From positions 144,465,121 through 144,529,120 of the forward strand of contig CM056742.1 of the NCBI GenBank assembly GCA_029851415.1: a stretch of DNA of 64,000 nt. The letters run 5' to 3'. Position 1 is the stretch's first letter. Every line of letters begins with the position of its first letter. Position numbers and translations under genes: made by a program. The notes beneath the pieces are model-generated. The model worked only from the letters and a program-made list of their open reading frames with translations. It searched no databases and was not told the origin of the DNA. The stretch comes from Eretmocerus hayati (Eukaryota > Arthropoda > Insecta > Hymenoptera > Aphelinidae). Positions 53,454-64,000 of this stretch are shown here, piece after piece.

Positions 53454-54629
53454 TATAGTGGGGCAAAAGGAGATGACGATGGTCTGGGTTGTACTGGGTA
53501 AACGGGTCTCTGTGATTCAAAAGGTGTAGAGCAAATCAAGAGATCTTGTGCGGTGGCAATGGTATGCTCAGCATGCATCCAGTTTGATGCTCCGCATTGC
53601 CGATTGATGAGTCAGTCAGGTGTGCGATATTCTCATCCTTCCAGTACTTACCACCGCATCAGAGACGACGACGTGGCTTTTTACCGCAAGTTTCTTGACT
53701 TTGAACGAAGGAGTATTTTGCCTTGAGGACTTTTGCGCATGTGCCTTATTTTCGAAGGCTATATGGGATTGCCTCAGCTCATTTGCTGAGATTAACAATG
53801 AAATTCATGAGCAGATGAGCTTTTTTGCAGAATTTTTCAAAATGGTTGTTCATAGCTGAGATTCTATCTCATAGACCTAGCTCTTTGAAGTATATATCTG
53901 CGTGCTCAATTGATCCACACTGATTGTGAGGAGTGGTCTCACAAAATTTGCTTTGTTTGACAATTTTTTTACATCCTCAAACAACTTTACTGCGATAGGC
54001 CCAACCGTTGGGCCCCACGCGTCCAACTCTGTGTGCGGTGATCAAAATCCTATTCAATGGGCCCCACCGGCAGGGCTTATCGCACACAGGACCCGAACGC
54101 GATTTTTGCCGTCACAGTGAGCATGTTAATCTTATCCTGAACATTTTTTAATGGGAACCGAATAAACTCTAGGTAATAAAATTCCGGTTCTTATATTTGA
54201 GCTTGCACACACAAACATTTCTTATGCGGTATAGAGGGCTCCTCTGATTCGTTGTGAGTTCATCTCGTGAGTATTCTGATTAAACTCATAAGATGGAGTC
54301 GAATCGAGTATATAATTTATTTCAAAAAATGAGCGAAAATTAGTCAAGCCTGGCCCATTTTGATCAATAAATTCTTCCATCTCGTTCAGCTTCTAGCATC
54401 AAGTTTAAATTGGACAAAATTGGAAAACATTTAAAAATTTTGAAATGAATTTCAAATAGACGATTTACAAAAATCTGATCGAGCTTCAAGTCTGACTAAA
54501 GCATGACTTTTTCTACTTTTTTGGAGAATGACTTGAAATTTCTTTTTTTTTTTCTTTAAATATGACTGAGTTCTTTCAGTGGCCTTGGATAAATGAATGT
54601 GATCCTCATCACAGGTTATAACTCAGTCA
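53454..54629. other. Intergenic with a 90-bp inverted repeat
   Basis: Around 53991-54084 TGCGATAGGCCCAACCGTTG is mirrored by CACCGGCAGGGCTTATCGCA, forming a short GC-rich hairpin-like MITE candidate. Nothing else was recognised. Confidence 0.4.
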
Positions 54630-55289
54630 TTAAGGCTAGTCCGTAGAGAATCCGGATATTTTGCCCGATAGATGGCGCTTTGATCGTACTGCATGTGCGA
54701 TGGGAGATTATGAACCACTTTTTTGCCTCATAGTATATCAACCACACATTTCCCAAAACAGGATGAGTCAAAAGAAACACCATAAAATTTCCAACTGAAT
54801 GAGTTGTCACGCAACCGGAAATTTTTCCGATATCTCGGGAAAATCTTAGCTCTTCGGCCCGCTCGGCTAGGTATCCTGGTCGATGCTCTAACTAGTTCAA
54901 GGTTTTTGCGAGCTAGATTCAAAATTTTCGGGCGTGGGAGGGCTCATTCTACAGGAAATTCCAATCCACAGATGGCCTAGTATCTGATATTGTCCGGAAC
55001 TGTTATGTTATTGAGGAATAAATCGGAATAGTCGCGGACGCGCTCTGTCCCACTAAAAAATTGCCTTCAAGCTTTTCTCGATTCCTAATGAATGAAATGC
55101 CATGAAACTTTGCATGGTATCGTGTTATAAGATTTCACAGGTGGCCTAGTATCTGAGTAACACATTCAGTTCCAATAAAAGCGTATAAACTATAATACCG
55201 CTCTCAGAATCATTGGATGCAGCTGCAACCTCAAAGTACGCCGGTGCGTGTCGGGTTGCGGTTTTGCGGGGACTCCGGACTAGCCTTAA
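54630..55289. mobile_element. MITE with TTAA-bounded GGCTAGTCCG inverted repeats
   Basis: TTAAGGCTAGTCCG (54630-54643) and its exact complement CGGACTAGCCTTAA (55276-55289) bound a 660-bp segment. The bounds can be read as a TTAA duplication (piggyBac-like) or as TA plus an AGGCTAGTCCG repeat, in keeping with the other TA elements here. No coding region was found. Confidence 0.65.
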
Positions 55290-55847
55290 CCACCATTTTT
55301 GTCTTTCCAATCCACACTTTTGTAGCAATATCAAAGATTTTCGAAATATTGTCTGATAATTGCCAAGATTTATCATTCAATATGCCTCATGATGTTCTTT
55401 GCCGGTAAATTGGACTTTCAATTCGTCGATGGAAAACATTATTCAGACAAACTAGGATACAAAAATCTAAAAGACGAAAATTCTTTATATTTTTTAGCTG
55501 TGGTCTTTTAACAGATGATTGCGGAAATTTGATCCATGGTCTTCGTTGTAATGCAGTTTTCAAACTATTACTAGATCTCGTGATTTCCTTCCCACTTCCG
55601 ATACATGAAACATTCAAAATCTTGTAAAAGGATAAAATAATAAGTAACTTCCTACCGCAAAGGCCTACTTCATCCAAAAGTCTGACAAAAGTGAAGTCTG
55701 GCAAAATTTTAAATATGATGTTCAACCATACGTATCTGACCATATGTAATAAGTATATATTTATGCATAAATACACGAGTTTCCTCGTCTCTCACACATA
55801 TCGGCAAAATCTCACTTCACAGTCTCAAGTCGCAAGCGCATGCATTA

Positions 55848-56846
55848 GACTAGGCGAAATCGGCGCCACCGCTGGAAAAATTATTCCCATTGGATTTTTT
55901 TGCGGGATCCCCTCCGGAAGACCCTCCTGAATCCAAAAATGCATGTGGCCAGTCGAAATTCGAATGCAAAATTGTTTAAACTAAAATTGTTTAAACAAAT
56001 TGTCTGTATAAACTTTTTCGGTCCCAAAGCAAGTTTTTAAAGTTATTTGGCCTATTTTAAACAGAAAGTCTCTCTTGTCATTTTTCTCTAAAATCCATTG
56101 TTTTTGAGCTATAAGCGTTTCAAAGTTGAAAAAATGCGAAAATTGCGATTTTCAACGACTGAAAACACTACGAAAAATTCAAAAATCTCATGTGGCCAGA
56201 GCGGAAAATTGTTCATTGGGATCTCCTTAACAATATCCAATAGCAAAATTTCATGTTTCCGGGAGATAACCCTTTGTTTTTTCAATGTTAACAATAGGTA
56301 GTTGCGCACGCTATAGCATAGGATATCGGCACGAGCAAGCAGACGACGCGCAGCCCGCCACCGCTGCATCTCTATGGCTACAGCGTGCGCAACTACCCAT
56401 TGTTAACATTGAAAAAACAAAGGGTTATCGCTCGGAAACATGAATTTTTGCTATTGGACATTGTTAAAGACATCTCAATCAACATTCTTCCGCTTTGGCA
56501 ACATGAGATTTTTACGTTTTTCTCACTCTAATCGATCGCTGAAAATCGCGATTTTCGCAATTTTTCAACTTTGAAACGCTCACAGCTCGAAAACGATGGA
56601 TTTTAGAGAAAAATGACAAGAGAGACTTTCTGTTTAAAATAGGCCAAATAACCTTAAAAACTTGCTTTGGGACCGAAAAAGTTTATACAGACAATTTGTT
56701 TAAACAATTTTAGTTTAAACAATTTTGCATTCGAATTTCGACTGGCCACATGCATTTTTGGATTCAGGAGGGTCTTCCGGAGGGGATCCCGCAAAAAAAT
56801 CCAATGGGAATAATTTTTCCAGCGGTGGCGCCGATTTCGCCTAGTC
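55848..56846. mobile_element. 1-kb TA-flanked foldback with GACTAGGCGAAATCGGCGCC termini
   Basis: The arms of about 450-490 bp are nearly identical inverted copies, flanked by TA (55846-55847 and 56847-56848), with CATGCA just outside on both sides. The loop (about 56300-56395) is GC-rich and itself begins GTTGCGCACGCT and ends AGCGTGCGCAAC. The same 23-residue peptide start is readable at both ends, which is a mirror effect. It has no transposase. Confidence 0.85.
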
Positions 56847-56848
56847 TA

Positions 56849-59800
56849 CATGCAACTCTCGCCAAATGAGCCGCTCGAACGTGGTGAAAGTCTTTCGTGG
56901 AAGGAAAGGCGCCTAGCCGTTTTATCCTTCCTCGAGATATAAGTATGCTCAATTGCAAGTATATACATATGTTGAAGAGTAACAAACTCAAACTGCAACT
57001 CTCTTGCACTGATTTTCAGACACGAGCAACTCGTTGCATTACGACATATCCACTCTCTGATGGTTGTATGTGCTCTCCATACTCCCGACATCGTCGTCGT
57101 CGTCGGCGTCGTCGTCGAGTTTACTTTCAAGACATACTCTTATTTCGTCATCTTTTGCAGAATCTCGGTTTCCTCGAGAGAATCGTTCGAGTGTAATAGC
57201 GGGCCATGGCATGGGACCCCCGTATGTATTTGCACTACTTTATTGCATTACATTCGCAAGCTCTATGATCATTGAGTGTTACAGTCGGTTTCCGCGCAAT
57301 ATGTGTGAAATGGTATACTTCTGGTTACATGCATTGAAATGTTCCTCGGGATTTTTTTTTTTTTTTTTCGTGAGCTCAAGATTTTTTACAATTTCCTTTT
57401 CAGACAAATTTTATTGGGTACTTATCCGATGTTGCACTTCCGAGAATGAAATTTAGCCAGTTTCGCTCAGAGTAGTTTTTGAAAATTAGAAAATATGATT
57501 TCATCATTTTAAAGAATGTCGTATATGATGAGAGTGATTCTGAATGGTGTTAAAATCTTTTCACGTCTCAATTCCCTACTAATCTGCACGATATGAAATT
57601 TGGTCCACATAAAATTTCGCATAAGATTTCTCAACTAGACTTTGAAATAATCGGAATCAATGAAAAGATATAAGTATGAAACCCGAAAGCTACCTCAAAG
57701 TGAATTCATTCGGATTAGAATAATGAGTAGTTGATGCTTTATATGCACCAGATGAACGGGATCGATCTTTTGATAACGAAATTGTTTTGATCAGAGAGTA
57801 ACAGGGGAGAAGATAAATCTGTTTTGCTGAAGCGTATGCCCCCCACCTTATCATTCGATCGATTATCGACCTCCGGCTGAGACATGGGTTTATGACAAAT
57901 CTCAGACGTCTTCAACAAATGTTGTGTAAATTTTTCTGATATTCTGATTGAAATAGTATTGCACATTACTTCTTCGTGCAATCGTCGCAACTATGACATG
58001 TTTGAACTCAATCTGGTATTAAAGCCAAATTCAATCTCATTATACAGTTCCAGCCGAAAGATTATTCATAATATTACGAATCTTATATTTTGGTGCATGT
58101 CAAAACCATCATCATGTTAAAAATTGTGGCTCGATTCGGATGAAAAAATGAAGATTACCCAAGATGACAAAGACTGTTCCAGGTTTTTTTGACAGATATT
58201 TTCGTTGACTGATCTTGGATATGTTCAACATTGTGGATGAAAACGTTATCAAAGAAGTTGGATCAAGTGCATCCTATCTCGTAGGTTTCGTAACTTCTTC
58301 CATTCTTGGCAGTTTCCATCTCGTGCTAATCTCATGCATTTCAATTTCAACAAAAATTTATAAGCTTTCGTAATGATACGTCATTATGAAAGAGATAATC
58401 GCGTGGAGAGGTGATAGAGTATGTTTTGTCAAAACTATTACATACTCAAGGCCTGAATTAGGTTCACGAGTGTATAATCGTACGTGCGAACACCCAAATG
58501 GAAATATTGTTTACAAATTTCTCTACAGGCAATCTTACCCTGGATTTTTGACCGTATCGGATGTCATCCTTTACTCTTCAAAACACAATGTAATGTACGT
58601 GTTCTTCGTCTCTAATTTCAATGATTATTACCTCTTATCTCGTACAAGTAGCATTATATTGTTTTTGATAAGTATGATTTTGTAACGTCGTAACATGATT
58701 TTTGATCACTGTGATGCCGTAATCCATTTTCAATTTACATATAATTTTCCTTATTTATGTTTCCAAAATATCTTTCAGTATCCACTTTTAAATTTCATCC
58801 TTGTGTAATCGAGAAAATTTGATTTATCGAATCAGGGTTATTATCGATCAGTAAGTTTTCCTCAAGTGTGATGTGACGTCTACTTTGACCAATGAAGGAA
58901 TGGGTAGGAACAGTTAATATACATAATAATATGAATTGCTGATTTTTTTGGCGAACGGTCCATTTGGTGAAGTAATTTGGAAAACGAATGATTCATTATT
59001 TATGCATTCGAGAAGCGCATCTTGATCTAACAGTGAGATTTTGTTGACTCATATACATATTTCGGCGATAAATCCCAATACATTAACTCACCCTCTCACA
59101 TTTCTAGTAAGAAAAATGGCAACAACATTTTTTTTTAAAAACCCAAAAAACTACTGCTATGTAATTATCTATATTTGAATATGCTCTAGAAGAACAATTT
59201 CCTATCCATTTTACATATCTCTTACTATTACAATTATTCGCCTCTTTCTGACGGAAATAATGATACTGATGAGTTTTAAAGACCCAATTAGATATCAAAA
59301 GTCAGTCATAAAATTGGAACAGAAAATATCACCATCGCGAATTATGATATTACTAATTCATACTTGATGGTGAACGGAAAAGGACTAGACACTACAAATT
59401 ACATTTTTTGGTATTGATTTAGATTGAATGACGAACGGAAGTACTGTAAACCTTGACTCTTTTACATAAGATACTCTTTATACTTGTATTAAATAAAATA
59501 AGAATCAGTGCAGAGCTTATTTTACTCGTACGAGTTGGAAGTTCGTACATATGACATCCACGTGGCTCAACGCGGACATACCATCGATCGAGCCTCCTGT
59601 AACTGTTTACATATTTCAATAAAATATGTACCTTGGAAGCGAAAATCGTTACATCAAACTACAAGTGTAGCTTTTATATCAATCCGAAAAAAATTTCACA
59701 CCTGCAGCTTGAAATGTGGTATTCACAAATTGAAAAAGCTCAGAAGTGGTTGAGTCTTTAATGCTTTACTTTTTTTGCATCGATTATTTGAAAACTCCCT

Positions 59801-61667
59801 TATAGTGGGTGAAAATTTCCCAATTATTCAGATTCATCGAAGAAAGGCGCTTGTATCTTGTCATAAACTCAGAGAATCAATGAACCTCTGGGATCGCCTC
59901 TGACAAAATTCATCGTTTGCTGAGTTTTCTCCTTGTGAATTATTTCATATAATGAGGATCTCATCAGGAATGATTGATAATAATATTCCACGAGCTGATG
60001 TTACTCGAATATGGAGTGTAAAATTATCATATATGCGTCTCAAAAAATGAGTCTCGGGGTAGAAAAACATGTGTTGAAAGCAATAGCCTTATCGTAGCAA
60101 TGAGAAACGTTTTGATGCTGTAGTGAAACCGTGTGGATACAAAAATATTTTGAAAATGATTGTCTTGTGAATGAGTAGGTACCCGATCGAAATCATCGAT
60201 CTGTAAATGCCGTGATGCCATACGTACATACACTTGGTGATAAAAACATTCGAACAAAAGAATGATTAAGGGGTTCGACCAGTGATAAAATACACGATTA
60301 CTTTGTGTGCATGTTTATATATCATTTTATGCGCACTAGAGTGTATTTTTTTATTTTGCTTGTCATGTTCACCACAGTGTACAATTTGTTGTTTAACTAA
60401 GCTTGTGATGAACAGCTTCTTACTAATTCAAATAAAATGTTGTAAACACGTTTGGACAATCCCACAGCTATTTTCTCGACTCGATTGAAAATTTTCTGAG
60501 TATTAAGCAGAGGGAATGGTACCAATTTTTCACCATCTATCTTCATCATCACCTATCATAGTTGGTGATTTTTTTGTGCAAGATCTTCTATCTTGACTCG
60601 TCGCGTTGATTTTACTGCATTTTCATAGGACTTCATATAAGCGTTGTCTTATGTTTCATCAACGACTTTTGACCCAAGAAAGTCCCCTCATCGATGAACA
60701 CTATATATCAATCGCTAGAGTGCATCAATACAATTGAGCGATTGATCAAAGCTTCTATTTTAATCTTGTCTGACTTTTCTTGTTAGTTTATTATAGGAAG
60801 ACTATGCAAAATTCAAAAATATTTCATAGACCAGAAAAGATTCATCTCTCAATCAGCAGATGTTCTTTTTGCAAGTTCACAGCCTTAGGCCGTCTAACCT
60901 CTCCGGCATGTGCAGCTGCCACGTGGGTTCGAATTTTACACGTTTTCTTGCAGCTGTCAACAAAACTTGAACTTGGCTTGGTGCACCTTTCAAAGGGCAG
61001 GTGCACGATATCCAAAAAAAGAACAGATGTGATCTCGCACCGATTGCAAGCTCAACTTGAAATTTTCGCTACAAGTTTACATAGTTTGCCAGTATCTATT
61101 AGATGAAGTCGTGTGTAAAATTAAGCACCTAGAGCTTTAGTTGGCGGCGCAAATCGCTCTTGTAGCTTTTGGCGTTTGATAAACATGTATAATAAAGTAG
61201 AGGGGATATATAGCAAGTAATATATATGATGACTACTTGTATGTGTGCTCAAGCCAAGAGAGCAAAGTTAAAGCAAAGAGAGAGCTGGTCGAGTGGGGGG
61301 CTGGTCGTTCGCGCGCGACACCCGATATTGTCGGCACGTCGCCGCGCAAGTAGAAGCAGAAAGCGTCCTACGCGGACACAGTAAGCATCGCACCTATAAT
61401 ATTATTATTATATATACGGCTCTCGCTCAGCTCGATTTCAACCCTCATCGAGCTTTACATCGCGACGAGTCAATCTACCCCATTCGATAGGCAAGGTTTT
61501 ACTTTTAGACCTTCGCATCAATTTTTGAACTTTGCCTAACCTCTCTACGAAAACCCAACATTCGAATTTGAAGTGTTTTAATTACGTAAGTGCTGCAGTA
61601 TAGATATCTGTATTCAAGAACAAGAAGAAGAGAAGAATTATAAGTCAGTGTAAGAAGAGAGACGAGA
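56849..61667. other. Intergenic or intronic, no gene recognised
   Basis: This contains a TCG trinucleotide run at about 57090-57117 and a T run near 57352-57369. The last 500 bp (61200-61660) become richer in CpG and purine-rich leader-like sequence, as if approaching a promoter and 5' UTR on the plus strand. Confidence 0.4.
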
Positions 61668-61997
61668 ATGTTGGATCGGCCGAGGGCCCGCGCATTCGAA
61701 TCAACCGCCAAATTATCAGAAGCTCAAAGACGACGCCATTTAGGCAGTAGTAGCTTACCAGGACCATATTCACCAATCAGAATCGTGCATTTGCCGGCAT
61801 CAGCTGCCGCCGCCGCCGCTACTTTTGCTACTCGGAAATGCCGCCGCAGCAGCAGCAGCACCATCAAGAAGCCCCATCGTGTCTGCAACAAGAATCTCAT
61901 CATCAGTAGTGGTAGTCTACGCCGCCAGGAAGCCGGCATCCGCCGCGCAAAACAAGCCCGAGCTTCCCGGGTTCTTTACCTAGTGCATCAACTATAA
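61668..61997 (+). CDS. Ala/Ser/Arg-rich 109-codon ORF in a probable leader
   Basis: The frame opens MLDRPRARAFESTAKLSEAQ and contains a run of six Ala and a run of four Ser, with a strongly basic overall charge. It is fairly GC-rich, unlike the intergenic DNA, and lies 141 bp before the ATG of the next candidate exon. It could be an upstream ORF, a small gene, or simply GC-rich leader that is open by chance because of its CAG/GCC repeats. No family is recognised. Confidence 0.25.
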   Translation: MLDRPRARAFESTAKLSEAQRRRHLGSSSLPGPYSPIRIVHLPASAAAAAATFATRKCRRSSSSTIKKPHRVCNKNLIISSGSLRRQEAGIRRAKQARASRVLYLVHQL

Positions 61998-62138
61998 CAC
62001 GAGTATAGTAGTAAAAAAAATATCTCGTGGGATCATCGGCAGTGTTAAATTTTTTTTTTTAACGTGGTGATTTTGTTAGGGCAAAAGTAATAATAGTAAT
62101 CAAAGTATAGTGTGTATAAAGCCGGTTATACGATTATT

Positions 62139-62301
62139 ATGGAGCAGCATCAGCAGCAACAGCAATCGAGCTGGCTTTACGGCAGCCTCGTGCTCGGTGC
62201 AATAATGGCATTGGTTGGATATTACCTTGCCGCAGCTAAAAAACGTGCTTCAACAAGGAAGAGTGCATCACCGAATGCCGAAGAGTCGTCATCGAGAACG
62301 A
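62139..62301 (+). CDS. Candidate first coding exon with N-terminal membrane anchor
   Basis: The ATG opens MEQHQQQQQSSWLYGSLVLG, followed by AIMALVGYYLAAAKKRAS, a single hydrophobic segment at about residues 12-33 ended by KKR. The pattern is that of a signal anchor or reverse signal anchor with a basic cytosolic side. A Ser-rich linker follows and the exon ends at ACGA|GTAAGT (donor at 62302), phase 1. If unspliced, a stop follows six codons later, giving a 60-residue protein. The leader is CpG-rich. The layout resembles the 5' end of an ER-anchored enzyme or single-pass protein, but I cannot name it. Its phase differs from the exon at 35471-35581, so the two are not simple alternatives joined to the same acceptor. 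Confidence 0.5.
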
Positions 62302-64000
62302 GTAAGTGCGACGATCCATGATATGCTAAAGTGTAACAACTGCACAGTGAGATATATACATGATAATCGAATTGGGAGACCTGAGATTTATGTGCTCCAA
62401 AAAAAACCATCCAACTCAAGAGAGACAGACACACTCACACACATATATAGAAGGGTTCCATTTTTGACTACCGCCAGCTATATAACGCGACCGACCGCGT
62501 GCCGACCACGTGCTGCAATTTCAGAACCGCGAGTTAGTGTATTACCTTTATAGAAGATACTCTCTCGTGCGCGAGAACGTCGTCGTCGTCGTCGTCGTGA
62601 GCGAGATGCACCGGACGTGCGCACAGCATTCCACAAATGCCATCTTCTAATACTTATTACACACACCTCGTCTTTGGCACGCGGCCCAATCTCAACATCG
62701 TTATTATTATAGGTTATATTGCACAGAGAGTGCGCAATTTTACTTCTGCTAGGCGCGAATTCAAGATAACGCGGTGCATTGTCTCGGCTTTTATCATTAT
62801 AATTGCTTTATGATGAGAGTATTGATATGTATTATATCTGTTCAAAAGCTTTTACGATGATGATGTACAAGTATAAAATAGTACCGAGAAAACGTCCTCT
62901 GCGCGACTCTGTTATGTGAGCATGCGGACGATCTTGGCCATGCGAATATAGGTATGTGCGTGCATCAGCGGTGTGTCCCACATATTTGCACGAACTTGAA
63001 AATTCTACGGCCAAATACTATATACAGCAATGATGATGATGCTGGTGATGCTATGCGTTCCGGATAATGACGATATATCGAGTTCATTGGAATTTTTGTC
63101 ATTGAAGATGTAATAAAGAGGGGGAAGATGGGAAATTGCATTCGAGATAAATGATTCACATTTCGTATTCGGAAAAGAAGTAGTAGTAGTATAGAATGCA
63201 ACCCCGAGCGTATAATATAACAGTACCTTCTTGATCGCGAATCGTGAGTAACGGTTTGGCGCCGCCGATTCACCGCTTGCTTGAAAAGTCATATAGCCTG
63301 TTCTCCTTCCTCTTGTTCTTTCACCTGCCAGTCTTTCATCCGATTCTTTAGATATAATATACTTACATATACCTGCATCAAGTCTCGCAAAATTTTAACA
63401 TCTGCTGACCGATGATGTGGCTTTGTGGTCATATACCTATACAAGGAGACAACGGTTGGGAGACGCCTCCAACTCTTTCAAAAATTATGTCCTGTGGATG
63501 ACGAAATTTTCGTATGGTATTTCCGGAGGAGTGTCAGTACCTGCTAGTGTGAAATTCTTGCCCTGACACTGGCTCCCCACATCACGCGAGATCTTTTGCC
63601 GTGTTAGTAGTGAGTATGATATAAATTCAATCTAAAATACCGTGTCGCCGTTGTGCCCTATAAATAAACTCCCACGTGTGTGCGGTGCATCGGTCAGATA
63701 CATACGATATACATACATACATACATAAAATATATATATATCTATGTAAAGTAGACCTGCACTATTGTGCATTAGCCATATCTAGACATTTAGTAGACGT
63801 AAAGTATGAATATAGTGAGTCTATTGGCGGGGGACACGTGTCTTTCATGCGGTAGCTACACGTGGGTTGCGATCGACGCGCGACTCGCGGCAGACGGTTT
63901 AATATGAATCACTTATATACATATGAATCCTCGCTCCGGTTGCCTTATCAATTTAGTATATCTATAGATGAGTACGTCATTTGTCAAGTAGCATCATCGG
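62302..64000 (+). other. Presumed intron downstream of the membrane-anchor exon
   Basis: This holds a CGT trinucleotide run at 62578-62599 and an ATAC run near 63709-63725. No further exon was recognised before the window ends. Confidence 0.4.

Noticed and set aside
55901..56780. Same peptide readable at both ends of 55848-56846, suggesting a duplicated gene
   Set aside because: It is the reflection of inverted transposon arms. There is no start, domain or splice evidence for a gene.

Overview
This is a eukaryotic, insect-like nuclear window. The reasons are spliced genes with GT-AG introns (mostly 74-90 bp, a few longer), AT-rich intergenic DNA, many simple repeats, and a load of small inverted-repeat transposons. 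Protein similarity by eye and the repeat style suggest a hymenopteran, perhaps a parasitoid wasp; that placement is inference, and species cannot be read from the sequence.

Gene-bearing part (about 2.1-11.9 kb). A complete mitochondrial Rho GTPase gene (Miro/RHOT) lies on the plus strand at 2125-5989. I reconstructed ten constitutive coding exons and one optional 72-nt in-frame exon near the membrane anchor. Two CHCHD2-type twin-CX9C genes follow on the minus strand: a short divergent paralogue (8789-9221) and a full-length CHCHD2 (9728-10944). All three products belong to mitochondrial families: Miro on the outer membrane for organelle transport, and CHCHD2 proteins in the intermembrane space. 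An unrecognised basic 47-codon ORF lies upstream of CHCHD2 on the same strand.

Repeat-rich part (1-918 and about 16.8-56.9 kb). Most recognisable structure is non-autonomous inverted-repeat DNA: foldbacks and MITEs, many flanked by TA duplications. Examples are 16803-17385, 17388-18157, 19688-19909, 19956-20843, a nested 5.9-kb complex at 22009-27873, 29611-29784, 31229-31601, 37383-38180, 38416-39107, 39761-40993, 48254-49512 (with a second element nested inside), 50618-50963, 54630-55289 and 55848-56846. A poly(A)-tailed retroposon with a perfect 16-bp target duplication sits at 30694-31173. No intact transposase was found.

Right part (about 34.9-64 kb). Long non-coding AT-rich stretches separate a few candidate first exons: 35471-35581 (37 codons ending at a splice donor) and 62139-62301 (a Gln-rich start plus one membrane segment, ending at a strong donor). 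The pattern fits 5' ends and very long first introns of one or two genes whose remaining exons lie outside the window or were not recognised. No rRNA, tRNA or CRISPR array was seen.
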